Below are positions 1 to 6,132 of a DNA stretch of 6,355 nt, piece by piece. Every line of letters begins with the position of its first letter. Position 1 is the stretch's first letter. The notes under the pieces are model-generated. The model saw nothing but the letters and a program-made list of their open reading frames with translations. It was not told where the DNA came from and searched no databases. The stretch is taken from positions 1 to 6,355 of the forward strand of contig JARFRT010000317.1 in NCBI GenBank assembly GCA_029287105.1, in the 5' to 3' direction. Source of the DNA: Akkermansiaceae bacterium. GTDB lineage: Bacteria > Verrucomicrobiota > Verrucomicrobiia > Verrucomicrobiales > Akkermansiaceae. A program made the position numbers and the translations under genes.

Positions 1-1840
1 GAGACAGGTCTTGAGACCGGCCGATCCGCGCCAGACTCTTCTGCTTGAGAACCGGAAGAAAAAGGTTGCCTCGGTTCAACTCGCGGAAACCGGGGGCACG
101 GCGGATGTTGTCGTGCTCCAGCGCGTGATCGAGATATTTCTCGCCCACCTCGAAGGCATCAAGCAATGACGGAAGAACGATGTCCGACTCCACCCCCTTC
201 AGCTGGGTCGTGCTGCCGGCCACACGGTAAAACTTCTGAATGGTCGGCTTGAGCACACCCGCACGCCGCCCATCGGTCATGAAGGGCATCATCTTACGGA
301 TTTCCATCGGCTGCTGCACTGTGCCTTTGCCAAAGGTCGATGTATCACCGACAACAACGGCACGGTTGTAATCCTGCAATGCGCCCGCCAGAATCTCGCT
401 GGCCGAAGCACTGGTCTTGTCGATCAACACCACCATCGGCCCGTTGTAAATCGGGTTGTGATGGGACGAATCCTTGACCTCAACCCGGCCCAAATGGTTT
501 TTCACCTGCACCACCGGTCCACGCCCGGTAAAGAATCCTGTCATGCGCCTCACCTCCTCCAGGGATCCCCCGCCATTGCCGCGGAGATCCATAATGATCC
601 CCTCGACTTTTTCATCATTGAGACGCGTAATCAACTTCTCGATATCAATCGAACAACGGGTCTTCCAATTCTTGAAATCCGCATAAAATGCAGGCAGTGA
701 AATGAACCCAAGGCGACGCTTGCTGCCGTCCGGGCGAAGCATGTCGATCACCTCCGCCTTGGCCAGCTCGTCCTTGAGTTCCACCTTGCCACGCTTGATC
801 ACGATGAATTTAATCTCCCCGGGTGCCCCGCCCGCAGGCTCGACTTTTAACCGGACCTCCTCGCCTTCCCTCCCCCGGATCATGTCAACGACGCGATCCA
901 GCTTTTCAAACATGATGTCCACCATCGCCTCTTCCGTGCCCGCATTGGACTGGTCCACTCCCACAATCCGGTCGTTAAGCTTCAGGTCGCCCCCTTTGTC
1001 AGCGGGCCCGCCGACGACAATGCCCGTGATCTTGGTCGCCCCGTCATCTTCCGCCTGCAGCAAGGCACCGATACCCACCAGCGAGTTTTGCATCCCTGAC
1101 ATGAAGCGCTCCATTTCCGACATGCTGAAGTAGTCAGTGTGCGGGTCGTAGCTTTTGGCTACCGCACTGAAAAAGTTGTCCGCGATGTCCTCTTCAGTCG
1201 CCGTGTTAATTCCCTGTAAAATCCGCTTGAACCTCAGCGAGATCATCTCACCGGGTGCCTTCTTGTTTTTCAACGGATCGTCCTTGCCCTGCTTCACCGC
1301 CAGATCATGAATGCTCTCGCGCCGAAGCATCTCCCCCAGCAACGCCTGCTCGACCTGATCCCGCCAGAGCTGCTTCGCCGCGTCATCGTTCTCAACCCAG
1401 TTCGCATCCTTCCGACTGATCATCATGCTGCGATGACTCTCAAAGTTGAAATCCGTGTCATGAGTGAGTAGCTCCTGGGCATACTTGATCCGGGCATTGG
1501 CACGGGCACGATAAACACCATAAATCTCAACCGCCGCCGTCATCGACTCGCCATCAAGCAGGAGTTGATGCATGTTCTTGCCATACTTTTCACGGAACTT
1601 TGCAATATCCGAGCCGAGAAAATACTGCTTATTGCCATCAAGCTGCTTGATGTAGGAATCAAAAAACTTGGTGCCCAGCTTTTCATCAAAGGCATAACGC
1701 TCATAGTGGCTATTGCGCAGCATGATGACCATCTGCTTACCCACTTCATTGTAGTCCGTCTTTGCTCCCACACAGGAGACGGTCGTCATCGCAACAAAAA
1801 AGCTGCTGGCAAGGATTTTAAGGAGAGATTGTTGCTTCAT
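1..1840 (-). CDS. prc: C-terminal processing (tail-specific) protease, Prc/Tsp type, 3' end beyond window
   Basis: Periplasmic serine protease of the S41 family that degrades or trims proteins from their C-termini. Reading the minus strand from the ATG at 1840 gives 613 uninterrupted codons running off the window edge. The N-terminus (MKQQSLLKILASSFFVAMTT, then VSC) is a signal peptide; the Cys near residue 23 could be a lipidated cysteine, although TVSC is not an ideal lipobox. A Tsp-type N-terminal helical region follows. A PDZ domain lies at about 250-345, starting near VGIGALLQ. The protease core contains the SASASE motif, with the presumed nucleophile Ser479, and FGKGTVQ with the general base Lys505. 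It then continues with IQKFYRVAGSTTQLKGVESD, close to E. coli Prc. The Ser-Lys distance is 26 residues, against 25 in E. coli Prc, CtpB and D1P as I recall them; the extra residue sits just before FGKG. Family members are near 680-700 residues, so the C-terminal domain is mostly missing. The leader has no Shine-Dalgarno sequence. The gene is divergent from hisI. Confidence 0.95.
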   Translation of the reverse strand, partial: MKQQSLLKILASSFFVAMTTVSCVGAKTDYNEVGKQMVIMLRNSHYERYAFDEKLGTKFFDSYIKQLDGNKQYFLGSDIAKFREKYGKNMHQLLLDGESMTAAVEIYGVYRARANARIKYAQELLTHDTDFNFESHRSMMISRKDANWVENDDAAKQLWRDQVEQALLGEMLRRESIHDLAVKQGKDDPLKNKKAPGEMISLRFKRILQGINTATEEDIADNFFSAVAKSYDPHTDYFSMSEMERFMSGMQNSLVGIGALLQAEDDGATKITGIVVGGPADKGGDLKLNDRIVGVDQSNAGTEEAMVDIMFEKLDRVVDMIRGREGEEVRLKVEPAGGAPGEIKFIVIKRGKVELKDELAKAEVIDMLRPDGSKRRLGFISLPAFYADFKNWKTRCSIDIEKLITRLNDEKVEGIIMDLRGNGGGSLEEVRRMTGFFTGRGPVVQVKNHLGRVEVKDSSHHNPIYNGPMVVLIDKTSASASEILAGALQDYNRAVVVGDTSTFGKGTVQQPMEIRKMMPFMTDGRRAGVLKPTIQKFYRVAGSTTQLKGVESDIVLPSLLDAFEVGEKYLDHALEHDNIRRAPGFRELNRGNLFLPVLKQKSLARIGRSQDLS

Positions 1841-2207
1841 GGATAAAATGTAGGCGGTTGTAAGGTGCTCGATTGCTCCCGTGAGGATCACCTCAATATG
1901 CCCGGTTGTCTATCCCTTTCCCCCGATTTTTCAATCTCTTTACAAAACTTCCTACGCCACACTCCAGCAGCGATTCCAGCCCCCGGGCCAACCAACCCGA
2001 CCCAATTACAGCGATCCACAGCGGTTTGCCGCCCACCGCCCCACAGCCCGCTGCCCCCCAAAAACCGCCAAAACGCCGGAAATACCTGCCTCCGACCCCG
2101 CCACCAGCCGCCCACCTGCGTCCATGCCCCCCCCATCATGGCTGAAAGCCACCGATTTTACCCGAGCTAGGACTCGACAGAACCGGCGGAAATGATACAC
2201 CCACCGC
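1841..2207. other. Divergent intergenic region between prc and hisI, C-rich
   Basis: These 367 bases separate two divergent starts and must hold the promoters of both genes, but I could not place either convincingly. The plus strand is very C-rich from about 1970 to 2150, with runs of six C at 2054-2059 and eight C at 2127-2134. The G-runs on the other strand are too widely spaced for a classical quadruplex. Several short open frames cross the stretch on both strands, but they are Pro/Arg- or Gly-rich, overlap one another and resemble no family, so I regard the DNA as non-coding. The in-frame TGA at 2193-2195 blocks any upstream extension of hisI. Confidence 0.7.
1882..1895. repeat. Small inverted repeat TGAGG-ATCA-CCTCA in the prc leader
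   Basis: Five-base arms TGAGG (1882-1886) and CCTCA (1891-1895) flank ATCA. The element lies about 42 bases upstream of the protease start. It could be a small operator or simply chance; arms this short are expected now and then. Confidence 0.25.
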
Positions 2208-2669
2208 ATGGAAAACGCTGCCATTACCTTCGGATCCCGTGATGATAAAAAAATCGTCGAGGAAAACCCCGTGTTCGCCCCCAAATTCGACTCGGATGGC
2301 CTGATCCCCGCCATGGCCATGGATGCCGCCAGCAAGGAGCCGCTCATGCTCGCGTATATGAATGAACAGTCGCTCAAAATGACCCTCGAGCTCGGCGAGG
2401 CCGTCTACTACTCACGGAGCCGCCAAGAAATCTGGCACAAGGGCGCCACCTCCGGCCATGTGCAAAAAATCCGCGAAATCCGCACCGATTGCGACCAGGA
2501 CGCCCTGATTCTCTACGTCGACCAAATCGGCGCCGGTGCCTGCCACACCGGCCGCAGCACCTGCTTCTACCGTTCCGTCCAACTCCAGGAAGGCCAGAAC
2601 CCGACCGCACTGAAATTCACCGAAACCGAACTCACCTTCGACCCCGCGTCCGTTTACGGCGACAAGTGA
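2208..2669 (+). CDS. hisI: Phosphoribosyl-AMP cyclohydrolase HisI
   Basis: Cytoplasmic enzyme of histidine biosynthesis that opens the adenine ring of phosphoribosyl-AMP to give ProFAR. The 153-residue protein carries the whole family signature. SRSRQEIWHKGATSGHVQ spans about residues 69-86. A metal-binding Asp series D94-C95-D96-Q-D98 follows, then ACHTGRSTCFYR at 111-122. Cys95, Cys112 and Cys119 are the expected zinc ligands, and the three aspartates the magnesium ligands. It is the HisI domain only: there is no fused HisE pyrophosphohydrolase, so that step must be encoded elsewhere. The first 20 or so residues are a non-conserved extension. The ATG at 2208 is the first start after an in-frame TGA at 2193-2195, and the next in-frame Met (residue 36) would cut into the fold. 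No Shine-Dalgarno sequence is visible. serB begins 51 bases after the stop, so the two are probably co-transcribed. Confidence 0.96.
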   Translation: MENAAITFGSRDDKKIVEENPVFAPKFDSDGLIPAMAMDAASKEPLMLAYMNEQSLKMTLELGEAVYYSRSRQEIWHKGATSGHVQKIREIRTDCDQDALILYVDQIGAGACHTGRSTCFYRSVQLQEGQNPTALKFTETELTFDPASVYGDK

Positions 2670-2720
2670 ACCGAGTCCCCGCCACCTCGGCCCCATCCCA
2701 TCACGCGACCACTCCTGCCC

Positions 2721-3362
2721 ATGCAACTCATCATCTTCGATTGCGACTCCACCCTCTCCGCCATCGAGGGAATCGATGAACTGGCACGCGTGCGCGGGCC
2801 GGAGACATTTGCCGAAACCGAGGCGCTCACCAATGCCGCGATGAATGGCGACGTGGCCATCGATGAAATCTTTGCGCGCCGACTCGATATCATCCAACCC
2901 GACCTGGCAACCTGTGAACATGTCGCCCAACTCTACATCGATCACATTGAACCCACCGCCGTGGCCACCCTGGACAAACTCCGCGCCGCCGGATGGCACA
3001 TCGTGATCGTCTCAGGCGGATTTACCCAGGTCATCAAACCCCTCGCCAACTACCTCGGTGTCAGCCGCGTTGAGGCCGTCCCCCTTCATTTCAACCCCGA
3101 CGGATCCTACGCCGGATTCGACACCTCCGCGCCCCCGACACGCAACGGCGGAAAACCCGAGATCATCGCCCGACTCAAGGCCGAACTCAAGCCGAGCCGC
3201 GTTGTCATGGTCGGCGATGGCGTCTCCGACCTCGAAGCCCAAAACGAAGTCGACACCTTCATCGGCTTCGGCCGCTACGCCAAGCGGAAACGTGTCGTCG
3301 CCGAAGCCGACCACTTCGTCACCTCTCTCGACGAGATCCCCGCCATCATCGGAGCAAGCTGA
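2721..3362 (+). CDS. serB: Phosphoserine phosphatase, HAD family, short form
   Basis: Catalyses the last step of serine biosynthesis, phosphoserine to serine plus phosphate, in the cytoplasm. All four HAD motifs are present in 213 residues. Motif I is FDCDST at 6-11, with nucleophile Asp7 and acid/base Asp9. Motif II is SGGF at 98-101. Motif III is the lysine in NGGKPEI (Lys145). Motif IV is GDGVSDLEA at 165-173, with Asp166 and Asp170. IEGIDELA at 15-22 supplies the glutamate (Glu16) typical of phosphoserine-specific members, which argues for SerB over a generic HAD phosphatase. The protein resembles the roughly 210-225 residue archaeal and eukaryotic forms and lacks the N-terminal extension of E. 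coli SerB. The start is fixed by motif I, which begins five residues after Met1. No Shine-Dalgarno sequence precedes the ATG. It follows hisI on the same strand by 51 bases, forming a small amino-acid biosynthesis unit. Confidence 0.92.
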   Translation: MQLIIFDCDSTLSAIEGIDELARVRGPETFAETEALTNAAMNGDVAIDEIFARRLDIIQPDLATCEHVAQLYIDHIEPTAVATLDKLRAAGWHIVIVSGGFTQVIKPLANYLGVSRVEAVPLHFNPDGSYAGFDTSAPPTRNGGKPEIIARLKAELKPSRVVMVGDGVSDLEAQNEVDTFIGFGRYAKRKRVVAEADHFVTSLDEIPAIIGAS

Positions 3363-3379
3363 GCTCCGACTGACGCCCC

Positions 3380-3394
3380 CCTCCTGCAAGGAGG
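3380..3394 (+). terminator. Short hairpin 17 bases after serB
   Basis: CCTCCT (3380-3385) and AGGAGG (3389-3394) are perfect 6-base arms around the loop GCA. The position right after serB suits a transcript-end hairpin. There is no following run of T, so it is not a classical intrinsic terminator and may only stabilise the mRNA 3' end. Confidence 0.4.
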
Positions 3395-3435
3395 AAGAAA
3401 TCCAGCCCAACGGCTTCAGCCTTGGGTATTCGGAA
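3391..3435. repeat. Dispersed hairpin repeat, copy A (after serB)
   Basis: The segment GAGGAA followed by an AGCCCAA/TTCA/CCTTGG core matches a segment after dnaB (5237-5275). The core folds as CCCAA (3406-3410), bulged C, GGC (3412-3414), loop TTCA (3415-3418), GCC (3419-3421), TTGGG (3422-3426). Relative to the dnaB copy, the GGC/GCC arm pair becomes GGT/ACC, a compensating pair of changes. The remaining bases to about 3500 (around GTAGCGCCCTGAAAGGCCGC) look like further non-coding repeat-type sequence but have no second copy here. Confidence 0.6.
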
Positions 3436-3509
3436 CAACCCAACCCGTAGCGCCCTGAAAGGCCGCAGGAAATCTCACACCCACTCGTTGCGATTGCTTG
3501 CAAGAAATC

Positions 3510-3536
3510 ACTTATTCACATGTTATCCTGATGTTA
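3510..3536 (+). repeat. 27-bp direct repeat, copy 1, containing a DnaA box
   Basis: The 27 bases from 3510 are identical to those from 3597, 87 bp downstream; with flanks, 29 of 30 positions match. The unit contains TTATTCACA (3512-3520), then TG, then TTATCCTGA (3523-3531), a 7/9 match to the TTATCCACA DnaA box. The second, weaker site follows at 11-bp spacing, about one helical turn. Confidence 0.85.
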
Positions 3537-3596
3537 TTCTTTTTAAGATAAGCCCGCTAGCCGATTGAATTCAGACTTAAATTATTCACACTGATA

Positions 3597-3623
3597 ACTT
3601 ATTCACATGTTATCCTGATGTTA
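3597..3623 (+). repeat. 27-bp direct repeat, copy 2, containing a DnaA box
   Basis: Identical to 3510-3536. It carries DnaA box TTATTCACA at 3599-3607 and the weak site at 3610-3618. The sequences diverge right after the repeat: this copy continues into CTAATATTC, which supplies a -10-like hexamer that copy 1 lacks. Confidence 0.85.
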
Positions 3624-3630
3624 CTAATAT
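3602..3630 (+). promoter_or_regulatory. dnaB: Candidate dnaB promoter with -35 inside a DnaA box
   Basis: TTCACA (3602-3607) matches the -35 consensus TTGACA at 5 of 6 positions and forms the last six bases of the third DnaA box. A spacer of exactly 17 bp leads to TAATAT (3625-3630), a 4 of 6 match to TATAAT that keeps the conserved T, A and final T. Transcription would start near 3637, giving a leader of about 107 bases that contains the last two boxes. DnaA bound at 3599-3607 would cover the -35. The sigma-70 consensus is assumed to apply in this organism. Confidence 0.5.
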
Positions 3631-3704
3631 TCTGATTGTACGCTTGCCGTCCCCGCCCTGATTCCCTGCTTCGACTTATTCACACAATTTCTCACTTACT
3701 CACA

Positions 3705-3732
3705 TTGACCTTTTGTCTCTTTGTCCTACAAC
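3705..3732 (+). promoter_or_regulatory. dnaB: Weaker second candidate dnaB promoter
   Basis: TTGACC (3705-3710, 5 of 6), a 16-bp spacer and TACAAC (3727-3732, 4 of 6) would start transcription near 3739, only about five bases before the ATG. It directly abuts the last DnaA-like box (3696-3704). Such a short leader would fit the lack of any Shine-Dalgarno sequence, but the match is modest. Confidence 0.25.
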
Positions 3733-3743
3733 TCTCGTTACCC

Positions 3744-5213
<1,470 letters not shown>

Positions 5214-5234
5214 TGCGGGGCCGGTCGGCTGGGG

Positions 5235-5298
5235 ACGAGGAATTTAAGCCCAATGGTTTCAACCTTGGCAATTGCGCCAGCCACTGGGAATTCCTCGT
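5235..5298. repeat. Dispersed hairpin repeat, copy B, with 10-bp terminal inverted repeats (after dnaB)
   Basis: The ends ACGAGGAATT (5235-5244) and AATTCCTCGT (5289-5298) are perfect 10-base inverted repeats. Inside, CCAA (5250-5253), bulged T, GGT (5255-5257), loop TTCA (5258-5261), ACC (5262-5264) and TTGG (5265-5268) form the same hairpin as the copy after serB. The 64-bp unit begins 21 bases after the dnaB stop. It encodes nothing. It could be a small non-autonomous element, a REP-like sequence or an mRNA 3'-end structure. Confidence 0.6.
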
Positions 5299-5325
5299 AG
5301 TGAAGAATCTTCACTCCTCGTCGTT
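5299..5325 (+). terminator. dnaB: Hairpin after dnaB, possible terminator
   Basis: AGTGAAG (5299-5305) and CTTCACT (5309-5315) pair perfectly around AAT. Downstream is CCTCGTCGTTTTC, with only a short T run, so termination would be weak. The 7-mer TCCTCGT lies on both sides of the hairpin (5292-5298 and 5315-5321), and either copy could pair with ACGAGGA at 5235-5241. Confidence 0.4.
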
Positions 5326-5341
5326 TTCGGGGACAATTCAC

Positions 5342-5362
5342 GCTTGCACCCACGATGCAAGC
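5342..5362. repeat. Inverted repeat GCTTGCA/TGCAAGC upstream of the ychJ-like gene
   Basis: GCTTGCA (5342-5348) and TGCAAGC (5356-5362) are perfect 7-base arms around a 7-base loop. A third GCTTGCA lies at 5409-5415, directly after the TATAAT box. The arrangement could be an operator for a regulator of the downstream gene, or a hairpin. A related palindrome CTTGCAAG occurs at 3497-3504 before the DnaA boxes. Confidence 0.35.
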
Positions 5363-5380
5363 CAACCCATCGCCACGGGA

Positions 5381-5408
5381 TTCAGCGCAGGTGAAGTCGA
5401 GGTATAAT
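5381..5408 (+). promoter_or_regulatory. ychJ: Candidate promoter of the ychJ-like gene
   Basis: TATAAT at 5403-5408 is a perfect -10 hexamer. The best -35, TTCAGC (5381-5386) at a 16-bp spacer, matches only 3 of 6. Transcription would begin near 5415, giving a leader of about 90 bases. This would exclude the in-frame ATG at 5355 as the start of the downstream gene, because it lies upstream of the promoter. Confidence 0.5.
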
Positions 5409-5468
5409 GCTTGCACGCCGGGGGTGGATACTTACCATCCCGATCCAAGCCCGTCAGCCTGTTCCCAA

Positions 5469-5503
5469 CCACCCACCACCCACCACCCACCACCCACCAC
5501 CCA
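5469..5503 (+). repeat. Five tandem copies of the heptamer CCACCCA
   Basis: Five perfect head-to-tail copies of CCACCCA fill 5469-5503 and end one base before the GTG start codon of the ychJ-like gene. The array occupies exactly the stretch where a ribosome binding site would lie. The unit is not a multiple of three, so copy-number change would shift the frame of any translation passing through it. Simple tandem repeats of this kind tend to vary by slippage. Confidence 0.92.
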
Positions 5504-5504
5504 C

Positions 5505-5933
5505 GTGAATGATCCTTCTGATCCCCCGGTAAGAACCAGAGCGGAGTCGCTGTGCCCGTGTAAAAGCGAGCAGAGCTACTACACCTGCTGCATGCCGTTT
5601 CACTACCGGAAAGCCAAACCGGACACGGCGGAGGAACTGATGCGCTCGCGATACAGCGCGTATTTTTTCAGACTGACCGACTACCTTGTCGAGACCACCC
5701 ACCCGGACACCCGCGAGCCCGGGCTCAAGGAGGAACTGGAAAAAACAATCCCAACCATCAACTGGAAGTTCCTCACCATCATCGGCACCTCCAAGGGAGG
5801 GAAAAACGACAAGGTGGGCAAGGTCGAATTCATCGCGCAGTGTTACGTCGACGGCGAACCGCATGAACTGCATGAGCGTGCCCGGTTCAGACGCTACAAA
5901 GGCACATGGAAATACCTCGCGGGCAAAGCCTGA
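5505..5933 (+). CDS. ychJ: YchJ-like (UPF0225) SEC-C motif protein, lacking the C-terminal SEC-C
   Basis: Small cytoplasmic protein of unknown function, 142 residues from the GTG at 5505. The N-terminal SEC-C zinc motif is clear: C17-P-C19, eight residues, C28-C29, the same spacing as in E. coli YchJ. It is followed by LMRSRYSAYFFRLTDYLVETTHPD (shown in parts: LMRSRYSAY, DYLVETTHP), the most conserved YchJ block. A compact NTF2-like domain then runs to about residue 140, ending in RARFRRYKGTWKYLAGKA. E. coli YchJ has a second SEC-C motif at its C-terminus; this protein stops before it, and no Cys-rich frame follows, so the loss looks real. An in-frame ATG at 5355 would add 50 residues including the translated heptamer array. 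I prefer the GTG because the extra part is unlike the family and lies partly upstream of the TATAAT box. No Shine-Dalgarno sequence is visible. It converges on ldhA. Confidence 0.85.
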   Translation: MNDPSDPPVRTRAESLCPCKSEQSYYTCCMPFHYRKAKPDTAEELMRSRYSAYFFRLTDYLVETTHPDTREPGLKEELEKTIPTINWKFLTIIGTSKGGKNDKVGKVEFIAQCYVDGEPHELHERARFRRYKGTWKYLAGKA

Positions 5934-5966
5934 TCGCGGCCAAGACCGGCAGCTGAATCCCCATCG

Positions 5967-5990
5967 CCCGGGGCATGGATCAATCCCGGG
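5967..5990. terminator. GC-only hairpin between the convergent ychJ-like and ldhA genes
   Basis: CCCGGG at 5967-5972 and again at 5985-5990 can pair over a 12-base loop, starting 33 bases after the ychJ-like stop. There is no T run on either strand. The convergent position suits a bidirectional transcript end, but the call is weak. Confidence 0.25.
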
Positions 5991-6021
5991 ACAACCTGAC
6001 AAATTCTGTCGCTGAAAGAGA

Positions 6022-6047
6022 CTTACCTGTTGCCCCACGTGGGTAAG
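6022..6047. terminator. Overlapping inverted repeats in the convergent gap
   Basis: CTTACC (6022-6027) and GGTAAG (6042-6047) are inverted repeats. They overlap the 10-bp perfect palindrome CCCACGTGGG (6034-6043), and the two pairings exclude each other. They lie midway between the two convergent stops. This could be a transcript end or a protein-binding palindrome. I see nothing else in the 199-bp gap 5934-6132. Confidence 0.25.
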
Positions 6048-6132
6048 ATCGAAGCATAACGGCTGGCCTGAAGAGGCATTGGAAAACAATCATTGGCTGT
6101 TCCGCGCATCGCCCAGGGTGTAAGATGTTAGG

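Larger units (their letters stand above)
3512..3704 (+). promoter_or_regulatory. Cluster of DnaA boxes upstream of dnaB
   Basis: Four exact copies of TTATTCACA lie at 3512-3520, 3582-3590, 3599-3607 and 3676-3684, and a one-mismatch TTACTCACA at 3696-3704, all in the same orientation. They fit the bacterial DnaA box consensus TTWTNCACA. Weak TTATCCTGA sites accompany two of them (3523-3531, 3610-3618). Start-to-start spacings are 70, 17, 77 and 20 bp. The intervals 3532-3550 and 3565-3635 are clearly A+T-rich against a GC-rich background, as a duplex-unwinding element or a promoter would be. I saw no other box by eye in the window. Four exact copies of a 9-mer in 175 bp cannot plausibly be chance. 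The role (dnaB regulation, replication origin or DnaA titration) cannot be decided from sequence alone. Confidence 0.82.

Noticed and set aside
458..1133. Plus-strand frames inside the protease gene
   Set aside because: They are antisense to the PDZ and catalytic regions of a clear Prc protease.
1865..2195. Several overlapping small frames in the C-rich prc-hisI gap
   Set aside because: Pro/Arg- or Gly-rich low-complexity translations in three frames with no motif are what C-rich non-coding DNA gives.
2174..2199. TCGACA and GATACA as a hisI promoter
   Set aside because: The spacing is only 14 bp, and the start of transcription would fall at the start codon; no convincing pair was found.
2412..2999. 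195-codon minus-strand open frame antisense to hisI and serB
   Set aside because: It covers conserved codons of two real genes on the other strand. Such long antisense frames are common in C-ending-codon genes.
3636..3743. In-frame TTG start giving DnaB a 36-residue hydrophobic N-terminal extension that looks like a signal peptide
   Set aside because: It overlaps the DnaA boxes and the candidate promoters. DnaB is a cytoplasmic replication protein with no such leader, and the ATG at 3744 gives a normal length.
5469..5503. The tandem heptamers as a CRISPR-like array
   Set aside because: The units are only 7 bp and contiguous with no spacers; this is a simple tandem repeat.
5355..5504. ATG at 5355 as the start of the ychJ-like gene, adding 50 residues through the heptamer array
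   Set aside because: The extra sequence has no family similarity, contains the translated simple repeat, and begins upstream of the perfect TATAAT box.
5454..6089. 211-codon minus-strand open frame overlapping the ychJ-like gene
   Set aside because: It is antisense to a recognised gene, includes the reverse translation of the heptamer array (GGWWVVGGG), and resembles no family.
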